DNA from: Streptomyces griseicoloratus
GTDB lineage: Bacteria; Actinomycetota; Actinomycetes; Streptomycetales; Streptomycetaceae
Reading direction: 5' to 3'
NCBI RefSeq assembly: GCF_014534645.1
Contig: NZ_JACVQF010000187.1
Location: forward strand, 1 to 64,000
Length of the DNA stretch: 64,000 nucleotides
A program made the position numbers and the translations under genes. Below the pieces are notes generated by a model. That model ran no database searches, was not told the DNA's origin, and worked only from the letters and a program-made list of their open reading frames with translations. Position 1 is the first letter of the stretch; each line of letters starts with the position of its first letter. Shown here piece by piece: positions 16,917 through 25,881 of the stretch.

Positions 16917-17714
16917 ATGGCTGTGGCCGGTTACGGGGCCCTCTCGGATGTTTATGAGTGGCTGATGCCAGAAGGGAAGCTGACTCCCGCAGGCTCTGTC
17001 GCTGCGTTCGGTGACCTAGTCAAACGGCTTCCCCCGAAAGCGCGCGTTCTCGACTGCGCGTGTGGCACCGGGCAACTCGCGGTGGGTCTGGCTGCGCTCG
17101 GCCTGGAGGTGACGGCGACAGACGCGAGCGCTGCGATGGTGCGCCGGACCCATCAACTCGCGGAGCAACATGGTGTCCTGCTGCGCACGTTGCGCGTCAG
17201 CTGGGATGAGCTGTCCGATTGTCTCGATGGGTCCCCGCCCTTCGATGTGGTCTTCTGCGTGGGCAACTCGCTCGCCCATGCCGAGGGTGCCTCTGCTCGG
17301 TTCGACGCACTCACCGCCATGTCGCGGCTCTTGAGTCGCGACGGACGCCTCGTCCTCACATCCCGCACCTGGGAGCTCGTACGAGCGCGTGGAACTCGTC
17401 TGGACGTGGGTCATCGACTCGTCCGGCGCCAAGGACGCGATGCGGTCGTCGTCTACAACTGGCAGATCGAGCAGCGCTGGGACGAAGAGCACCATCTGGA
17501 GATTGCTGTGGCGCAGGTGGCGTCGGATGGGTCGGTACTGACGTGTTCCGAGAGGCTGTCGTGCTGGCCGTTCCGGCAGGAGGAGCTCGTCTCGCAGCTG
17601 CATGCGGTCGGACTTGGGGTGGAGTCCAACACCTTCGACCCGGACGCCGAAAACTACACGGTGGTCGCCGTAAAGGGGGACGTGCCCGAAGCTGACCAAA
17701 GAGATAGGCCTTAG
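16917..17714 (+). CDS. Class I SAM-dependent methyltransferase
   Basis: A 265-residue methyltransferase with motif I VLDCACGTGQLAVGLAALG, the acidic post-I residue in EVTATDASAAMV, motif FDVVFCVGNSLAHA and motif RLLSRDGRLVLTSR. This is the glycine N-methyltransferase/UbiE-like Rossmann fold acting on a small cytosolic molecule; the substrate is not inferable. The open frame extends far upstream without a stop, but family similarity starts at MAVAGYGALSDVYEW, so the ATG at 16917 is used. It has no operon partners: a Ku remnant lies convergently just after it. Confidence 0.85.
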   Translation: MAVAGYGALSDVYEWLMPEGKLTPAGSVAAFGDLVKRLPPKARVLDCACGTGQLAVGLAALGLEVTATDASAAMVRRTHQLAEQHGVLLRTLRVSWDELSDCLDGSPPFDVVFCVGNSLAHAEGASARFDALTAMSRLLSRDGRLVLTSRTWELVRARGTRLDVGHRLVRRQGRDAVVVYNWQIEQRWDEEHHLEIAVAQVASDGSVLTCSERLSCWPFRQEELVSQLHAVGLGVESNTFDPDAENYTVVAVKGDVPEADQRDRP

Positions 17715-17769
17715 TTCAGAGAAGTGACCAGGCCAAACGAGATCGCACCACTCCAAACGGTCTGGGCAT
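17711..17769 (-). pseudogene. Ku DNA-repair protein, N-terminal remnant
   Basis: After an ATG at 17769 the minus strand encodes MPRP, then, one base out of frame, VWSGAISFGLVT. This is the invariant opening of bacterial Ku (M-x-R-x-VWSGAISFGLV), the end-binding protein of non-homologous end joining. A TAA follows at once. Only 17 codons remain, with a one-base deletion after codon 4. It is a marker that a ku gene once stood here; Streptomyces often carry several. Confidence 0.65.
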
Positions 17770-18247
17770 GAGACAGGCCCTTCTCCACAGACAGCCCCAA
17801 GTAACACCAGCCTACGAGCAGCAAAGTAGCCCCGCACGCGCGTCGGCGTCGGCCACCCCGCCCGGGTTGCCGGCCCCCTCCCAGGGCGCATGTTCGGGGG
17901 GCCGCCCGGGCCTCGCCGTCCTGTCGATAGCAAGGCACTACGACGGTAGAACCGCATATCCGTCGGTGCTCGCCCAACGCACCGCCCGGGTGAGCAGTGC
18001 TGGAGCCCAGAGGCGCCGGCGTAAGAGTGTTCTTGCGGCACGGGCCGTCCTCGAGGTGCGGCGGCGGGAGGAGGCGGATGAGTTGCGGGCGGAGTTGTGG
18101 CTGTCCACCGCGCCCAGCCGGCGGGTCCGGGCAGTGGCTGATCGGGCCGGCTTGAACCCTGCCCAGGTCCTGGCGCAGCTCGCCGAGCGGGTCGTGGTGA
18201 GCGAGGACGGTACGGTGTCGGTCCCGCCCTTCACGCTGTCCCGGTAA
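17768..18247 (+). CDS. Hypothetical protein with helical C-terminal half
   Basis: The 159-codon frame has a low-complexity first half and a convincing second half: KSVLAARAVLEVRRREEADE, LRAELWLSTAPSRRVRAVAD, RAGLNPAQVLAQLAERVVV and a short strand TVSVPPFTLS. The second half resembles a small helical DNA- or protein-binding domain (AVADRAGLNPAQVLAQLAE could be a helix-turn-helix). The true start may lie near 17990. It ends 43 bases before the helicase gene on the same strand, so it may belong with it. Family not recognised. Confidence 0.45.
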   Translation: MRQALLHRQPQVTPAYEQQSSPARASASATPPGLPAPSQGACSGGRPGLAVLSIARHYDGRTAYPSVLAQRTARVSSAGAQRRRRKSVLAARAVLEVRRREEADELRAELWLSTAPSRRVRAVADRAGLNPAQVLAQLAERVVVSEDGTVSVPPFTLSR

Positions 18248-18289
18248 TCCCGAAACGGTCAGAAAACGAGGTCTAGGGACGATCAGGGA

Positions 18290-21008
18290 ATGCCGGGTAT
18301 TCAGCTGCGGGAACACCAGATGGACCAGAAATCGAGTTTCCGTAAGTGGGTGGGATTTCCCTGTAAGATCATCCGTGCCCCCCCCGAGGGGGCGCGGGGC
18401 ACGATCGTGTCCGCGACCGGATCGGGGAAGACGATCACCGCCGCTGCGTGCGCGCTCGAGTGCTTCCCGGGCGGCCGGATCCTCGTCACCGTGCCGACCC
18501 TGGACCTGGTCGTGCAGACTGCCCAGGCGTGGTGACTGGTGGGCCACCACTCCCCCATGATCGCGGTGTGCTCGCTGGAGAACGACCCGGTTCTCAACGA
18601 GCTGGGCGTGCGCACCACAACCAACCCGATCCAGCTCGCCCTGTGGGCCGGGTCCGGCCCGGTGGTCGTGTTCGCCACGTACGCCTCCCTCGTGGACCGC
18701 GACGGCTGGGAGAACCCGTTGGGGCCAGGGGAAGGTTCGCGGGCCGCTGAAGGCCGCCCTAGCGGGCGGGGAGCGCCTCTACGGACAGCAGATGGCAGGT
18801 TTCGACCTCGTTATCGTGGACGAAGCCCACACAACCACAGGTGATCTCGGCCGGCCGTGGGCCGCGATCCATGACAACCAGCGGATTCCCGCCGACTTCC
18901 GGCTCTACCTCACTGCGACCCCGCGCATCCTCGCCTCGCCCCGGCCGCAGAAGGGTCCGGAGGGCCAGGAGATGGAGATCGCGTCGATGGCTGCGGACTC
19001 CGAGACGTATGGCCCGTGGCTGGCCGAGCTCCGGCTGGCGGAGGCGATCGAGCGGGGGATCCTCGCGGGGTTCGAGATCGACGTGCTCGAGATCCGCGAC
19101 CCCTCGCCGGTCCTGGGAGAGTCGGAGGAGGCGCAGCGGGGCCGGCGGCTGGCCCTGTTGCAGACGGCGCTGTTGGAGCACGCGGCGGCGTACAACCTGC
19201 GCACCGTGATGACGTTCCACCAGAAGGTCGAAGAAGCGGCGGCGTTCGCGGAGAAGCTGCCCGAGACCGCGGCCGAGCTGTACATGAACGACGCCTCGGA
19301 CGAGGACCTGGCGAAGGCGGAGGAACTGCCGAGGTCGTCGATCGACGCGGAGTTCTATGAGCTGGAGACCGGCCGCCACGTCCCGCCGGACCGGGTGTGG
19401 GCGGCGTGGCTGTGCGGCGACCACCTCGTCACCGAGCGACGCGAGGTCCTGCACCAGTTCGCCAACGGCGTCGACGCAGCCGGCCGCCGGGTCCACCGCG
19501 CCTTCCTCGCCAGCTGCCGCGTGCTCGGCGAAGGCGTCGACATCACCGGCGAACGGGGAGTCGAGGCCGTCTGTTTCGCCGACACCCGCGGCTCCCAGGT
19601 CGAGATCGTCCAGAACATCGGCCGTGCGCTCAGGCTCAACCGCGACGGCTCCACCAAGGTCGCCAGGATCATCGTGCCCGTCTTCCTGGAGCCCGGCGAG
19701 GACCCGACCGACATGATCGCCTCCGCCTCGTTCGGCCCCCTTGTAGCGGTCCTCCAGGGCCTGCGCTCGCATGATGAACGACTCGTCGAGCAGCTCGCCT
19801 CCCGCGCGCTCACCAGCGGCAAGCGCAAGGTCCACATCCGGCGCGACGAAGACGGGCGGATCATCGGGGCCGACGGCGAAGGCAACGGCGCAGACCAGGA
19901 GCGCGACGACACGCAGGCAGCCGCCGAAGCCGCCCTCCTCCACTTCTCCAGCCCACGCGACGCGGCGACCATCGCGGCCTTCCTGCGCACCCGCGTCTAC
20001 CGGCCCGAATCCCTGGTCTGGCTGCAGGGCTACCAGGCGCTGCTGCGCTGGCGGAGAGAGAACGAGATCACGGGCCTCTACGCCGTTCCCTATGACGTCG
20101 AGGTCGAAGTCGGAGCGACGAAGGCGTTTCCGCTCGGGCGATGGGTCCACCAGCAGAGGAAGGCACTGCGGACTGGAGAGCTGGAAGAGCGGCGCAAGAC
20201 CCTGCTGGACGCGCCGGAAGCCGGGATGGTGTGGGAGCCCGGCGAGGAAGCCTGGGAGAGGAAGCGCGCCGCGCTCCGGGCCTACCGGCGGGCCACGGGC
20301 CACCTCGCGCCCCGGCAGGACGCCCTCTGGGACGACCCCGCCGGCGGGACGGAGGTGCCCATCGGACAGCACATGGCCAACCTCCGCCGCAAAGACGGCC
20401 TCGGGAAGAACCCGGAACGCGCCCGGGTACGCGCAGCACAGCTCACTGCGATCGATGAGGACTGGAACTGCCCGTGGCCGCTGGACTGGCAACGCCACTA
20501 CCGCGTCCTCGCCCACCTCGCGGAAGACGAACCCGGCGGCGTCCTGCCCGACATCCAACCCGGCGTGACATTCGACGGCGACGACCTCGGACGATGGCTC
20601 CAGCAGCAGCGCAAGCCGGGCACCTGGAGGCTGTTGTCCACCGAGCAACAGCAACGGCTGATCACGCTGGGCGTACAGCCCGCTGAGGCGGCATCTCCCA
20701 CCCCGGCGGGCACGTGTGCGGCCAAGGGCCCGAGCAAGGCCCAGCAGGCCTTCCAGCGGGGCCTCGCGGCCCTCACACAATGGGTCGAACGAGAAGGCCC
20801 GGACCGGCCGGTGCCGCGCGGGCACGCCGAGGAGATCACAGTCGACAGCGAGACGGAGCCGGTGACCGTGAAGCTGGGCGTATGGGTATCGAACACTAAA
20901 TCGAGAAGGAGCCGGCTGGCCGCCGACCAGCTAGCCGCGCTCGCCGAGCTGGGCATGGACTGGGCGAGGCCGGTTACGGTCCCCCAGGCCGCCGCGGACA
21001 GCCCCTGA
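18290..21008 (+). pseudogene. DEAD/DEAH-box helicase with helicase-associated domains; one stop, one frameshift
   Basis: Three segments form one protein of about 905 residues. The first (18290-18535) has Walker A SATGSGKTITAA and ends at TGA after QTAQAW, where relatives have Trp-Arg; CGA to TGA explains it. The same frame continues with LVGHHSPMIAVCSLENDP and FATYASLVDR, then shifts near 18720-18740. From there (about 18740-21008) come motif II LVIVDEAHTTTG, motif III LTATPRI, motif VI QNIGRALRLN and a C-terminal half with repeated helicase-associated domains (LVWLQGYQALLRWRREN, PLGRWVHQQRKAL, NCPWPLDWQRHYRVL, ALTQWVEREG). Such SF2 helicases are abundant in Streptomyces accessory DNA; their role is poorly defined. 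The two lesions should inactivate it unless they are sequence errors. Confidence 0.88.
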
Positions 21009-21033
21009 CCACCCCCAGCGTCGTGATCCGTGT

Positions 21034-21423
21034 CCCGGGCCGCTTGAGGCCCGGGGCACGCTGCTGCAAGGCGGTCCAGGCGTTCGTACAGAGCCCGGAC
21101 GAGCCGGGCACGGTCCTGGGTGCAGCGGGCGGTGCCCTGGATCGGCTGCGAGAGGCGGCCGGCGGCTTCGCGGAGGATGACTTCGGCGAGGGCGCCGCGG
21201 CCGTCGTCCTTCGGCAGGGCAGCGTGGCGGTGGACGTCGGCGGCGAGGGCGCGGGCGTGCCCGGTGAGTTGGAGGGCGATCTGCTCGTGTCGCGGGGCAT
21301 GAAATTCGGGTCCTGCCACGCGAGGACGGCGGTGACGGGCGCTTCGTGCGGGGCGCGGTCCAGCGGCAGTTCGGCGTCGACCAGGCCGTGGGGGTCGTGG
21401 AGCACGGTGTAGGCGTCGCTCAC
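21034..21423 (-). pseudogene. DUF6415-like family protein, frameshifted
   Basis: It starts with GTG at 21423 (VSDAYTVLHDPHGLVDAELP, then VTAVLAWQDP). It must change frame at about 21305-21312 to continue as HEQIALQLTGHARALAADV, KDDGRGALAEVILREAAGRL and RLVRALYERLDRLAAACPG. The second block is the helical core of a common Streptomyces family (DUF6415-like), function unknown. The GTG overlaps the stop of the preceding small gene (GTGA), showing translational coupling. A second, truncated copy of the core lies at 55736-56000. The 3' end runs against the helicase gene on the opposite strand. Confidence 0.55.
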
Positions 21424-21608
21424 CGGCACCTCGCCGCGTCGTCCTGGTCGTGGTCGCCGGTGCGGTCGTCCGGGGCCGCCTGAGCGAGGAAGCGGGCGTA
21501 GCCGCGGTCGGCGCGTGCCAGCAGGGCCGGGGAAGGCCGGCCGAAGTCGGGCGGCTGGAGGCCGCCGCCGCGATCAGCGGGGCGGCCCGTACGTTGAGGA
21601 GCCGACAC
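21420..21608 (-). CDS. Small hypothetical protein coupled to the DUF6415-like gene
   Basis: The 62-residue product has a Pro/Gly-rich start (MSAPQRTGRPADRGG) and a helical middle LQPPDFGRPSPALLARADRG, then YARFLAQAAPDD. It ends with a GTGA overlap with the next gene, so both form one translational unit. No domain is recognised. It may be the remaining end of a longer gene, since no clear ribosome site precedes its ATG. Confidence 0.45.
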   Translation of the reverse strand: MSAPQRTGRPADRGGGLQPPDFGRPSPALLARADRGYARFLAQAAPDDRTGDHDQDDAARCR

Positions 21609-22078
21609 GCCCTACACCACGCCGCTCGCCCCGGTGACCCCGCACGCAGCCATCAGCGCCTTCGACTACTTCCGGGCCGTCCAGGCCGACAACACCGGTG
21701 CCGCCCGTGAGTTCACCGGCGCCGAACCACGGATGACGCGGATGCCGCCGTATCGCCTGGTCCCATGCTGCTGCACCCGGGCCCGCTGCCGGTGCTGCTG
21801 TCTGGTGGTGCTGCTGCTCGTCGCCGCGACGCCGCCGTACCGCCGCCTGGCCTCCACCTCGCTGCGGTCTGGTCGTCGTGGTGCTGCCCGCTGCTTCCAG
21901 CTCGCTGCCCTCGGGCCCGGCCGCGTGGCCGTGCGGGTCTGCCGGGCCTCGTCCCGGGCCGCGCCCTCGTTGTGGGCCGGCGCGTCCGGCGCCGCCCTGC
22001 TCTGCCGCGTGCTGGCCCCGGCGGGACGGGGCGGTCGGTGACGTATGGGTCCGCGAGGTGCCGGATGTGTTCCCCGGT
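21609..22078. other. Intergenic region without a convincing gene
   Basis: A plus-strand frame at about 21604-21745 reads TPHAAISAFDYFRAVQADNT and then GAAREFTGAEPRM, which looks like a genuine protein fragment. The rest, rich in CTG/CCG repeats on the plus strand, shows nothing recognisable. Confidence 0.25.
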
Positions 22079-23017
22079 TCAGAAGATCGACAGGCCGGTG
22101 AGTGTGGTGAAGCGGTCCAGGGCCGCTACCCCGGCGACCGAGTTGCCGTGTTCGTCCAGGCCCGGGCTCCACACGCACAGCGTGCACCGGCCGGGTACGA
22201 CGGCGATGATGCCGCCGCCGACCCCGCTCTTGCCGGGCAGGCCCACCCGGTAGGCGAAGTTGCCGGCCGCGTCGTAGGTGCCGCAGGTGAGCATGATCGC
22301 GTTGACCTGCTTGGCCTGGCTGCGGCTGAGCAGCCGGCTGCCGTCGGCGCGGATGCCGTGCCGGGCGAGGAAACCGGTGGCGAGGGCCAGGTCGGCGCAG
22401 GAGGCGGCGACGGAGCACTGCCGGAAGTACTGGTCGAGCAGGACCGGTATGTCGTTGTCGATGTTGCCGTAGGACGCCATGAAGTGCGCGAGGGCGGCGT
22501 TGCGGTCGCCGTGCACGGCCTCGGAGGCGGCCACCTCCGTGTCGAAGTCCAGGGCGGGGTTGCCGCTCTCGGCGCGCAGGAAGTCCAGCAGTTCGCCGGC
22601 CGCGTCCCCGGTACGGGTCTGCAGCCGGTCGGTGACGACGAGGGCGCCCGCGTTGATGAACGGGTTGCGCGGGATCCCGTTCTCGTACTCCAGCTGGACC
22701 AGTGAGTTGAACGGGTTGCCGGAGGGCTCGCGGCCCACGTGTTCCCAGAGTTCGTCGCCTTCCCGGGCCAGGTCCAGGGCGAGGGTGAAGACCTTGGTGA
22801 TCGACTGGGCGGAGAACGGCTCCCGCCAGTCCCCCACCCCGTACACCGTGCCGTCCGGCTCGGCGACGGCCATGCCGAAGCTGCGCGGGTCGCGGGCGGC
22901 GAGGGCCGGGATGTAGTCGGCGGGACGGCCGCGCCCGGGCGTGTGGTCGATCTCCTCGGCTATGCGCTCCAGGACCGGAAGGAAGGTGGCGGACGACGTC
23001 GTTGTCATGATCACCAT
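22079..23017 (-). CDS. glsA: Glutaminase A
   Basis: A 312-residue glutaminase of the serine-dependent beta-lactamase-like fold, hydrolysing L-glutamine to L-glutamate and ammonia in the cytosol. The catalytic S-x-x-K is in FSAQSITKVF (S72, K75). Other family blocks are GREPSGNPFNSLVQLE, GIPRNPFINAGALVVTD, MASYGNIDNDIPVLLDQYFR and the glycine-rich GLPGKSGVGGGI. Starts at 23017 (MVIM) and 23008 (MTTT) are both possible; the frame upstream of 23017 is unrelated. An aspartate ammonia-lyase remnant lies directly upstream on the same strand, suggesting a former ammonia-releasing amino-acid degradation cluster. Confidence 0.94.
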   Translation of the reverse strand: MVIMTTTSSATFLPVLERIAEEIDHTPGRGRPADYIPALAARDPRSFGMAVAEPDGTVYGVGDWREPFSAQSITKVFTLALDLAREGDELWEHVGREPSGNPFNSLVQLEYENGIPRNPFINAGALVVTDRLQTRTGDAAGELLDFLRAESGNPALDFDTEVAASEAVHGDRNAALAHFMASYGNIDNDIPVLLDQYFRQCSVAASCADLALATGFLARHGIRADGSRLLSRSQAKQVNAIMLTCGTYDAAGNFAYRVGLPGKSGVGGGIIAVVPGRCTLCVWSPGLDEHGNSVAGVAALDRFTTLTGLSIF

Positions 23018-23067
23018 TGTGCCTCCCGGCCGGTTCCCGAGCCTTGTCGAGGTGGCGTTACCGCAGG

Positions 23068-23432
23068 TCAGGCTGCCGGTGCGCCGCTGCCCGCGACGAT
23101 CTCCGGGCGCAGCAGCTCGGCCTGCCGGCCTGCCGGCCCTTCTCCAGTACCAGTTCGGCCACACCGCGGCCGGTGGCGAGGGCCTCCTTGGCGATGTCGG
23201 TCGCGGCCGTGTAGCCGATGTGCGGGTTGAGCGCGGTGACCAGGCCGATGGAGTTCTCCACCGTCGCGCGCAGACGCTCGGTGTTGGCGGTGATGCCGGA
23301 GACACAGCGCTCGGCCGGCGTGCGGCAGGCGCTCTGCAGCTGCGTGATCGACTTCGACAGGGAGTGCAGGATGATCGGCTCGAAGGCGTTGAGCGGGAGC
23401 TGTCCGTCCTCGGCGGTCATGGTGATGGCCAC
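23068..23432 (-). pseudogene. aspA: Aspartate ammonia-lyase, C-terminal remnant
   Basis: About 115 residues match the last quarter of aspartase/fumarase-class lyases: LPLNAFEPIILHSLSKSITQ, AERCVSGITANTERLRATVE, NSIGLVTALNPHIGYTAA and KEALATGRGVAELVLEKG. The frame then shifts; ELLRPEIVAGS, the normal end, is in another frame. The catalytic SS loop and the N-terminal three quarters are absent, and upstream sequence is unrelated. Aspartase converts L-aspartate to fumarate and ammonia. This copy is dead. Confidence 0.85.
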
Positions 23433-23510
23433 ACCGACACAGCGTGACAGTGCCGGTCACCAGGAACGCGCATGCGCCATCTCCCCGGAACGGCGCGCGC
23501 AGACCGTTCG

Positions 23511-24254
23511 TCACCAGGGCACCTCTCCCTCGTCGTCGAAGAAGCGGCCTGTGGGCTCGTGGCCCTCCACGGTGGCCAGCCGGATCGCGGCGGCTGCGCC
23601 TTCCTGCGGGGTGCGCACTCCCCGGAAGCCGTTCAGGTCGGTCGCGGTGAAGCCGGGGCAGACGGCGTTGATCAGGATGTGCGTGTCGGCCAGTTCCTTG
23701 GCGTACTGCACGGTGACGGCGTTGAGGAACGTCTTCGACGGGGCGTACGCGATGGAGATGGGGCCCGTCTCGGCTCCAGGTGTGGTCTGGAGTGTGAGGG
23801 AGCCGACGCTGCTGGAGACGTTCACGATCCGCGGCGCCGGCGAGCGGCGCAGCAGCGGCAGCAGGGCGTTGGTGACGCGGATGACGCCGATCACGTTGGT
23901 CTCCACGGCCGCCCGTACCCGGTCCACGTCGACCATGGTGGGCTCCTGCGGCATACCGCCGGTGATGCCGGCGTTGTTGACGAGCGCATCCAGCCGCCCG
24001 GCCTGCTCCTCGATCAGCCGGGCCGCCGCGGTCACGCTCGCGTCGTCGGTTACGTCCAGCGGCACGCCGAACACGTCGGCGCCAGCCGCGCGGAGCTTGT
24101 CCACGGCGGCCTCGCGCCGTTCCTCATTCCGCGCGCCGACCCCGACCGTCCAGCCGAGGGTGCCGAGCCCGGCGGCGATCTCGTACCCGATGCCCTTGTT
24201 GGCCCCGGTCACCAGCGCGACCTTGGGGTGGTTCACGGTGTTCGTCTCAGTCAT
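23511..24254 (-). CDS. Short-chain dehydrogenase/reductase
   Basis: A 247-residue classical SDR: cofactor motif VTGANKGIGYEI (T16-G23), NNAG at 93-96, Ser in VNVSSSVGSL, catalytic pair Tyr170-x3-Lys174 in AYAPSKTFLN, and the family-typical INAVCPGFTATDLN. The carbonyl-reductase-like TGxNKGIG motif suggests NADPH dependence. It probably reduces or oxidises a small carbonyl compound in the cytosol. It is divergent from a LysR regulator; the shared 104-bp region has a perfect LysR box, so the regulator probably controls it. Confidence 0.92.
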   Translation of the reverse strand: MTETNTVNHPKVALVTGANKGIGYEIAAGLGTLGWTVGVGARNEERREAAVDKLRAAGADVFGVPLDVTDDASVTAAARLIEEQAGRLDALVNNAGITGGMPQEPTMVDVDRVRAAVETNVIGVIRVTNALLPLLRRSPAPRIVNVSSSVGSLTLQTTPGAETGPISIAYAPSKTFLNAVTVQYAKELADTHILINAVCPGFTATDLNGFRGVRTPQEGAAAAIRLATVEGHEPTGRFFDDEGEVPW

Positions 24255-24311
24255 GACACCGATGTTTCTCCCCCGCCGGGCAGGGAGTCCAAGACCGACC
24301 GGGTGGGCGGC

Positions 24312-24328
24312 GATACCGCCTGGGTATC
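24312..24328. promoter_or_regulatory. LysR-type operator (T-N11-A palindrome)
   Basis: GATACC-GCCTG-GGTATC is a perfect 6+5+6 dyad with the T-N11-A spacing (T24314, A24326) of LysR recognition sites. It lies 31 bp before the lysR start and about 58 bp from the SDR start, in their shared control region. Confidence 0.75.
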
Positions 24329-24358
24329 ACTCCTGGCCGGGCCGGTTAGGCTGGCGGG

Positions 24359-25207
24359 GTGGAGACACGTGAGCTGCGGTACTTCGTCGCGGTCGCCGAA
24401 GAGCTGCACTTCGGCCGGGCCGCGCAGCGGCTCGGAATCGCCCAGCCCCCGCTGTCACGGGCGATCGCCGGGCTCGAACGACGCCTGGGCGCCCCTCTGC
24501 TGGAGCGAGGCAGCCGGGGCGTCGTCCTGACCGAGTCCGGGGCGGTGCTGCTGCGGGAGGCGCGGGCGGCGCTGGACGCCGTCGAGGCTGCAGAACGGCG
24601 CACCCGCCGGGCCGCACTCGCCGCGACAGGCCGCCCCGCCGTGGTCCTGGCCGCGAAGGCGGGCGCCTCCGATGAACTGCTGGCCAAGCTCCTCGACGCC
24701 TACGCCGCCGAGCCCGGCGCCGTCGACGTCGACGTCTTGCTGTGCGGGCCGGGCGAGCAGGTCACGGTGCTGCGCACCGGCCGGGCCGACGTAGCCCTGC
24801 TGCACCGGCCCTTCGACGACACGGCCGGCTTCGACACCGAGGACCTGCACTCCGAGGGCCAGGTCGCGATCCTCCCCGCGGGTCACCCCCTCAGCACCCG
24901 TCCCCACCTGCGGCTCGCCGAGGTCACCGCCATTCCCGACCTGCCCCTGCCCCGCTGGCCCCGCCCCGACGGCACCTTCCCGGACGGACCCGGACCGCAG
25001 GTACGCGACCACACGCAGCTCACCCAGCTCATCGCCCTCGGCCGCGCCTGCGCGGTCGTCCCGGAGTCAGGCCGCACAGGCCTACGCGACGGCCTCACCG
25101 CCGTACCGGTCACCGACGCCACCCACGTCACCACGGTCATCGCCTGGCCCCCACACAGTCGTTCAACGGCAGTCGCGGGACTGGTCCGCGCCGCCACCGC
25201 CCTGTAA
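24359..25207 (+). CDS. LysR-family transcriptional regulator
   Basis: A 282-residue LysR regulator beginning at GTG. The winged HTH is at 1-60 (ELRYFVAVAEELHFGRAAQR, then LGIAQPPLSRAIAGLERRLG). A linker helix follows, then the ligand domain (VDVLLCGPGEQVTVLRTGRA, ADVALLHRPFDDTAGF, QVAILPAGHPLS). Ligand unknown. Divergent arrangement with the SDR gene and the T-N11-A dyad between them point to control of that gene and of itself. The GTG at 24359 gives the standard N-terminus. Confidence 0.92.
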   Translation: METRELRYFVAVAEELHFGRAAQRLGIAQPPLSRAIAGLERRLGAPLLERGSRGVVLTESGAVLLREARAALDAVEAAERRTRRAALAATGRPAVVLAAKAGASDELLAKLLDAYAAEPGAVDVDVLLCGPGEQVTVLRTGRADVALLHRPFDDTAGFDTEDLHSEGQVAILPAGHPLSTRPHLRLAEVTAIPDLPLPRWPRPDGTFPDGPGPQVRDHTQLTQLIALGRACAVVPESGRTGLRDGLTAVPVTDATHVTTVIAWPPHSRSTAVAGLVRAATAL

Positions 25208-25881
25208 CCGACAGCGGTGAACGTGCGGTACGAAGTGACTGGCCTGCACCGGCGTTGCCAGAACTGTCCCGTCGAAGTGAAGTTGACTGTGGATCTCGCT
25301 CTGAGCTGCAGGTTTGCCAGTTGGTACGAGACTGCCAGCCCCGGACGTCCCGCACCCCGACGCACTCACCCCGTTCGTCGAAGCCGGGGCCACCTCCCGT
25401 TCGACGTCACCGAGGTCACGACCACGGGCCCGGCCCTCCGCTCCGGCGGCTCCGCCGTGAACGGTCCCGTCAGCGGGTGATCGTCGGCGCAGGAGCTGCC
25501 CGCCACCCGCACCGTCGCCGTCGAGGTCGACGAGCACCACACGTTCGTCACCTCCTGCGTCGAACACAACACCTGGATCGCCGGACGGCTCGTCGCCTGG
25601 CCGGAGCCGCCACCGCGCCCGGCACGATGGTCATCGTCACCACCGCGCCTCATTTCCGGCAAGCAGCTAGGGGACGCCTTCCCCGTCCCGGCCCGTTCCT
25701 GGCAGCCTCCGGCCCGGCCGCCGTGTGGCGCCGCGGTCGCGCGCCACGGCCAACTGCACGCGCTGCACGACGCACTCGGCCGCCTCGCCTTCCCCACCGG
25801 CCGCAGCCTGGGTTGCCCTCATCCGACATGGCGCCCGGGTGCGGAGCCGCGCTGCCGCTGCCAGTGAGCGGGTTGCACCTT
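25208..25881. other. Degraded region with an intein/Hint-like C-terminal motif
   Basis: No intact gene. On the plus strand at about 25490-25575 one frame reads ATRTVAVEVDEHHTFVTS, then CVEHNTW. The order V-x-V-(D/E)-x-x-H-x-F-V-T-x6-HN-T resembles the C-terminal splicing block of inteins or Hint domains, where His-Asn precedes the nucleophile Thr/Ser/Cys. Upstream about 25335-25400 reads LPAPDVPHPDALTPFVEAGA-like sequence in a different frame. Family call is weak. Confidence 0.25.

Noticed and set aside
18759-20825. A 688-codon open frame on the minus strand
   Set aside because: It is antisense to the helicase, is Ala/Gly/Arg/Leu-rich and lacks any domain; high-GC third positions create such shadows.
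18290-21008. Terminal helicase TtrA of Streptomyces telomeres
   Set aside because: The helicase-associated-domain helicases are widespread in accessory DNA; nothing in the window shows a telomere, and I cannot assign the gene to ttrA.
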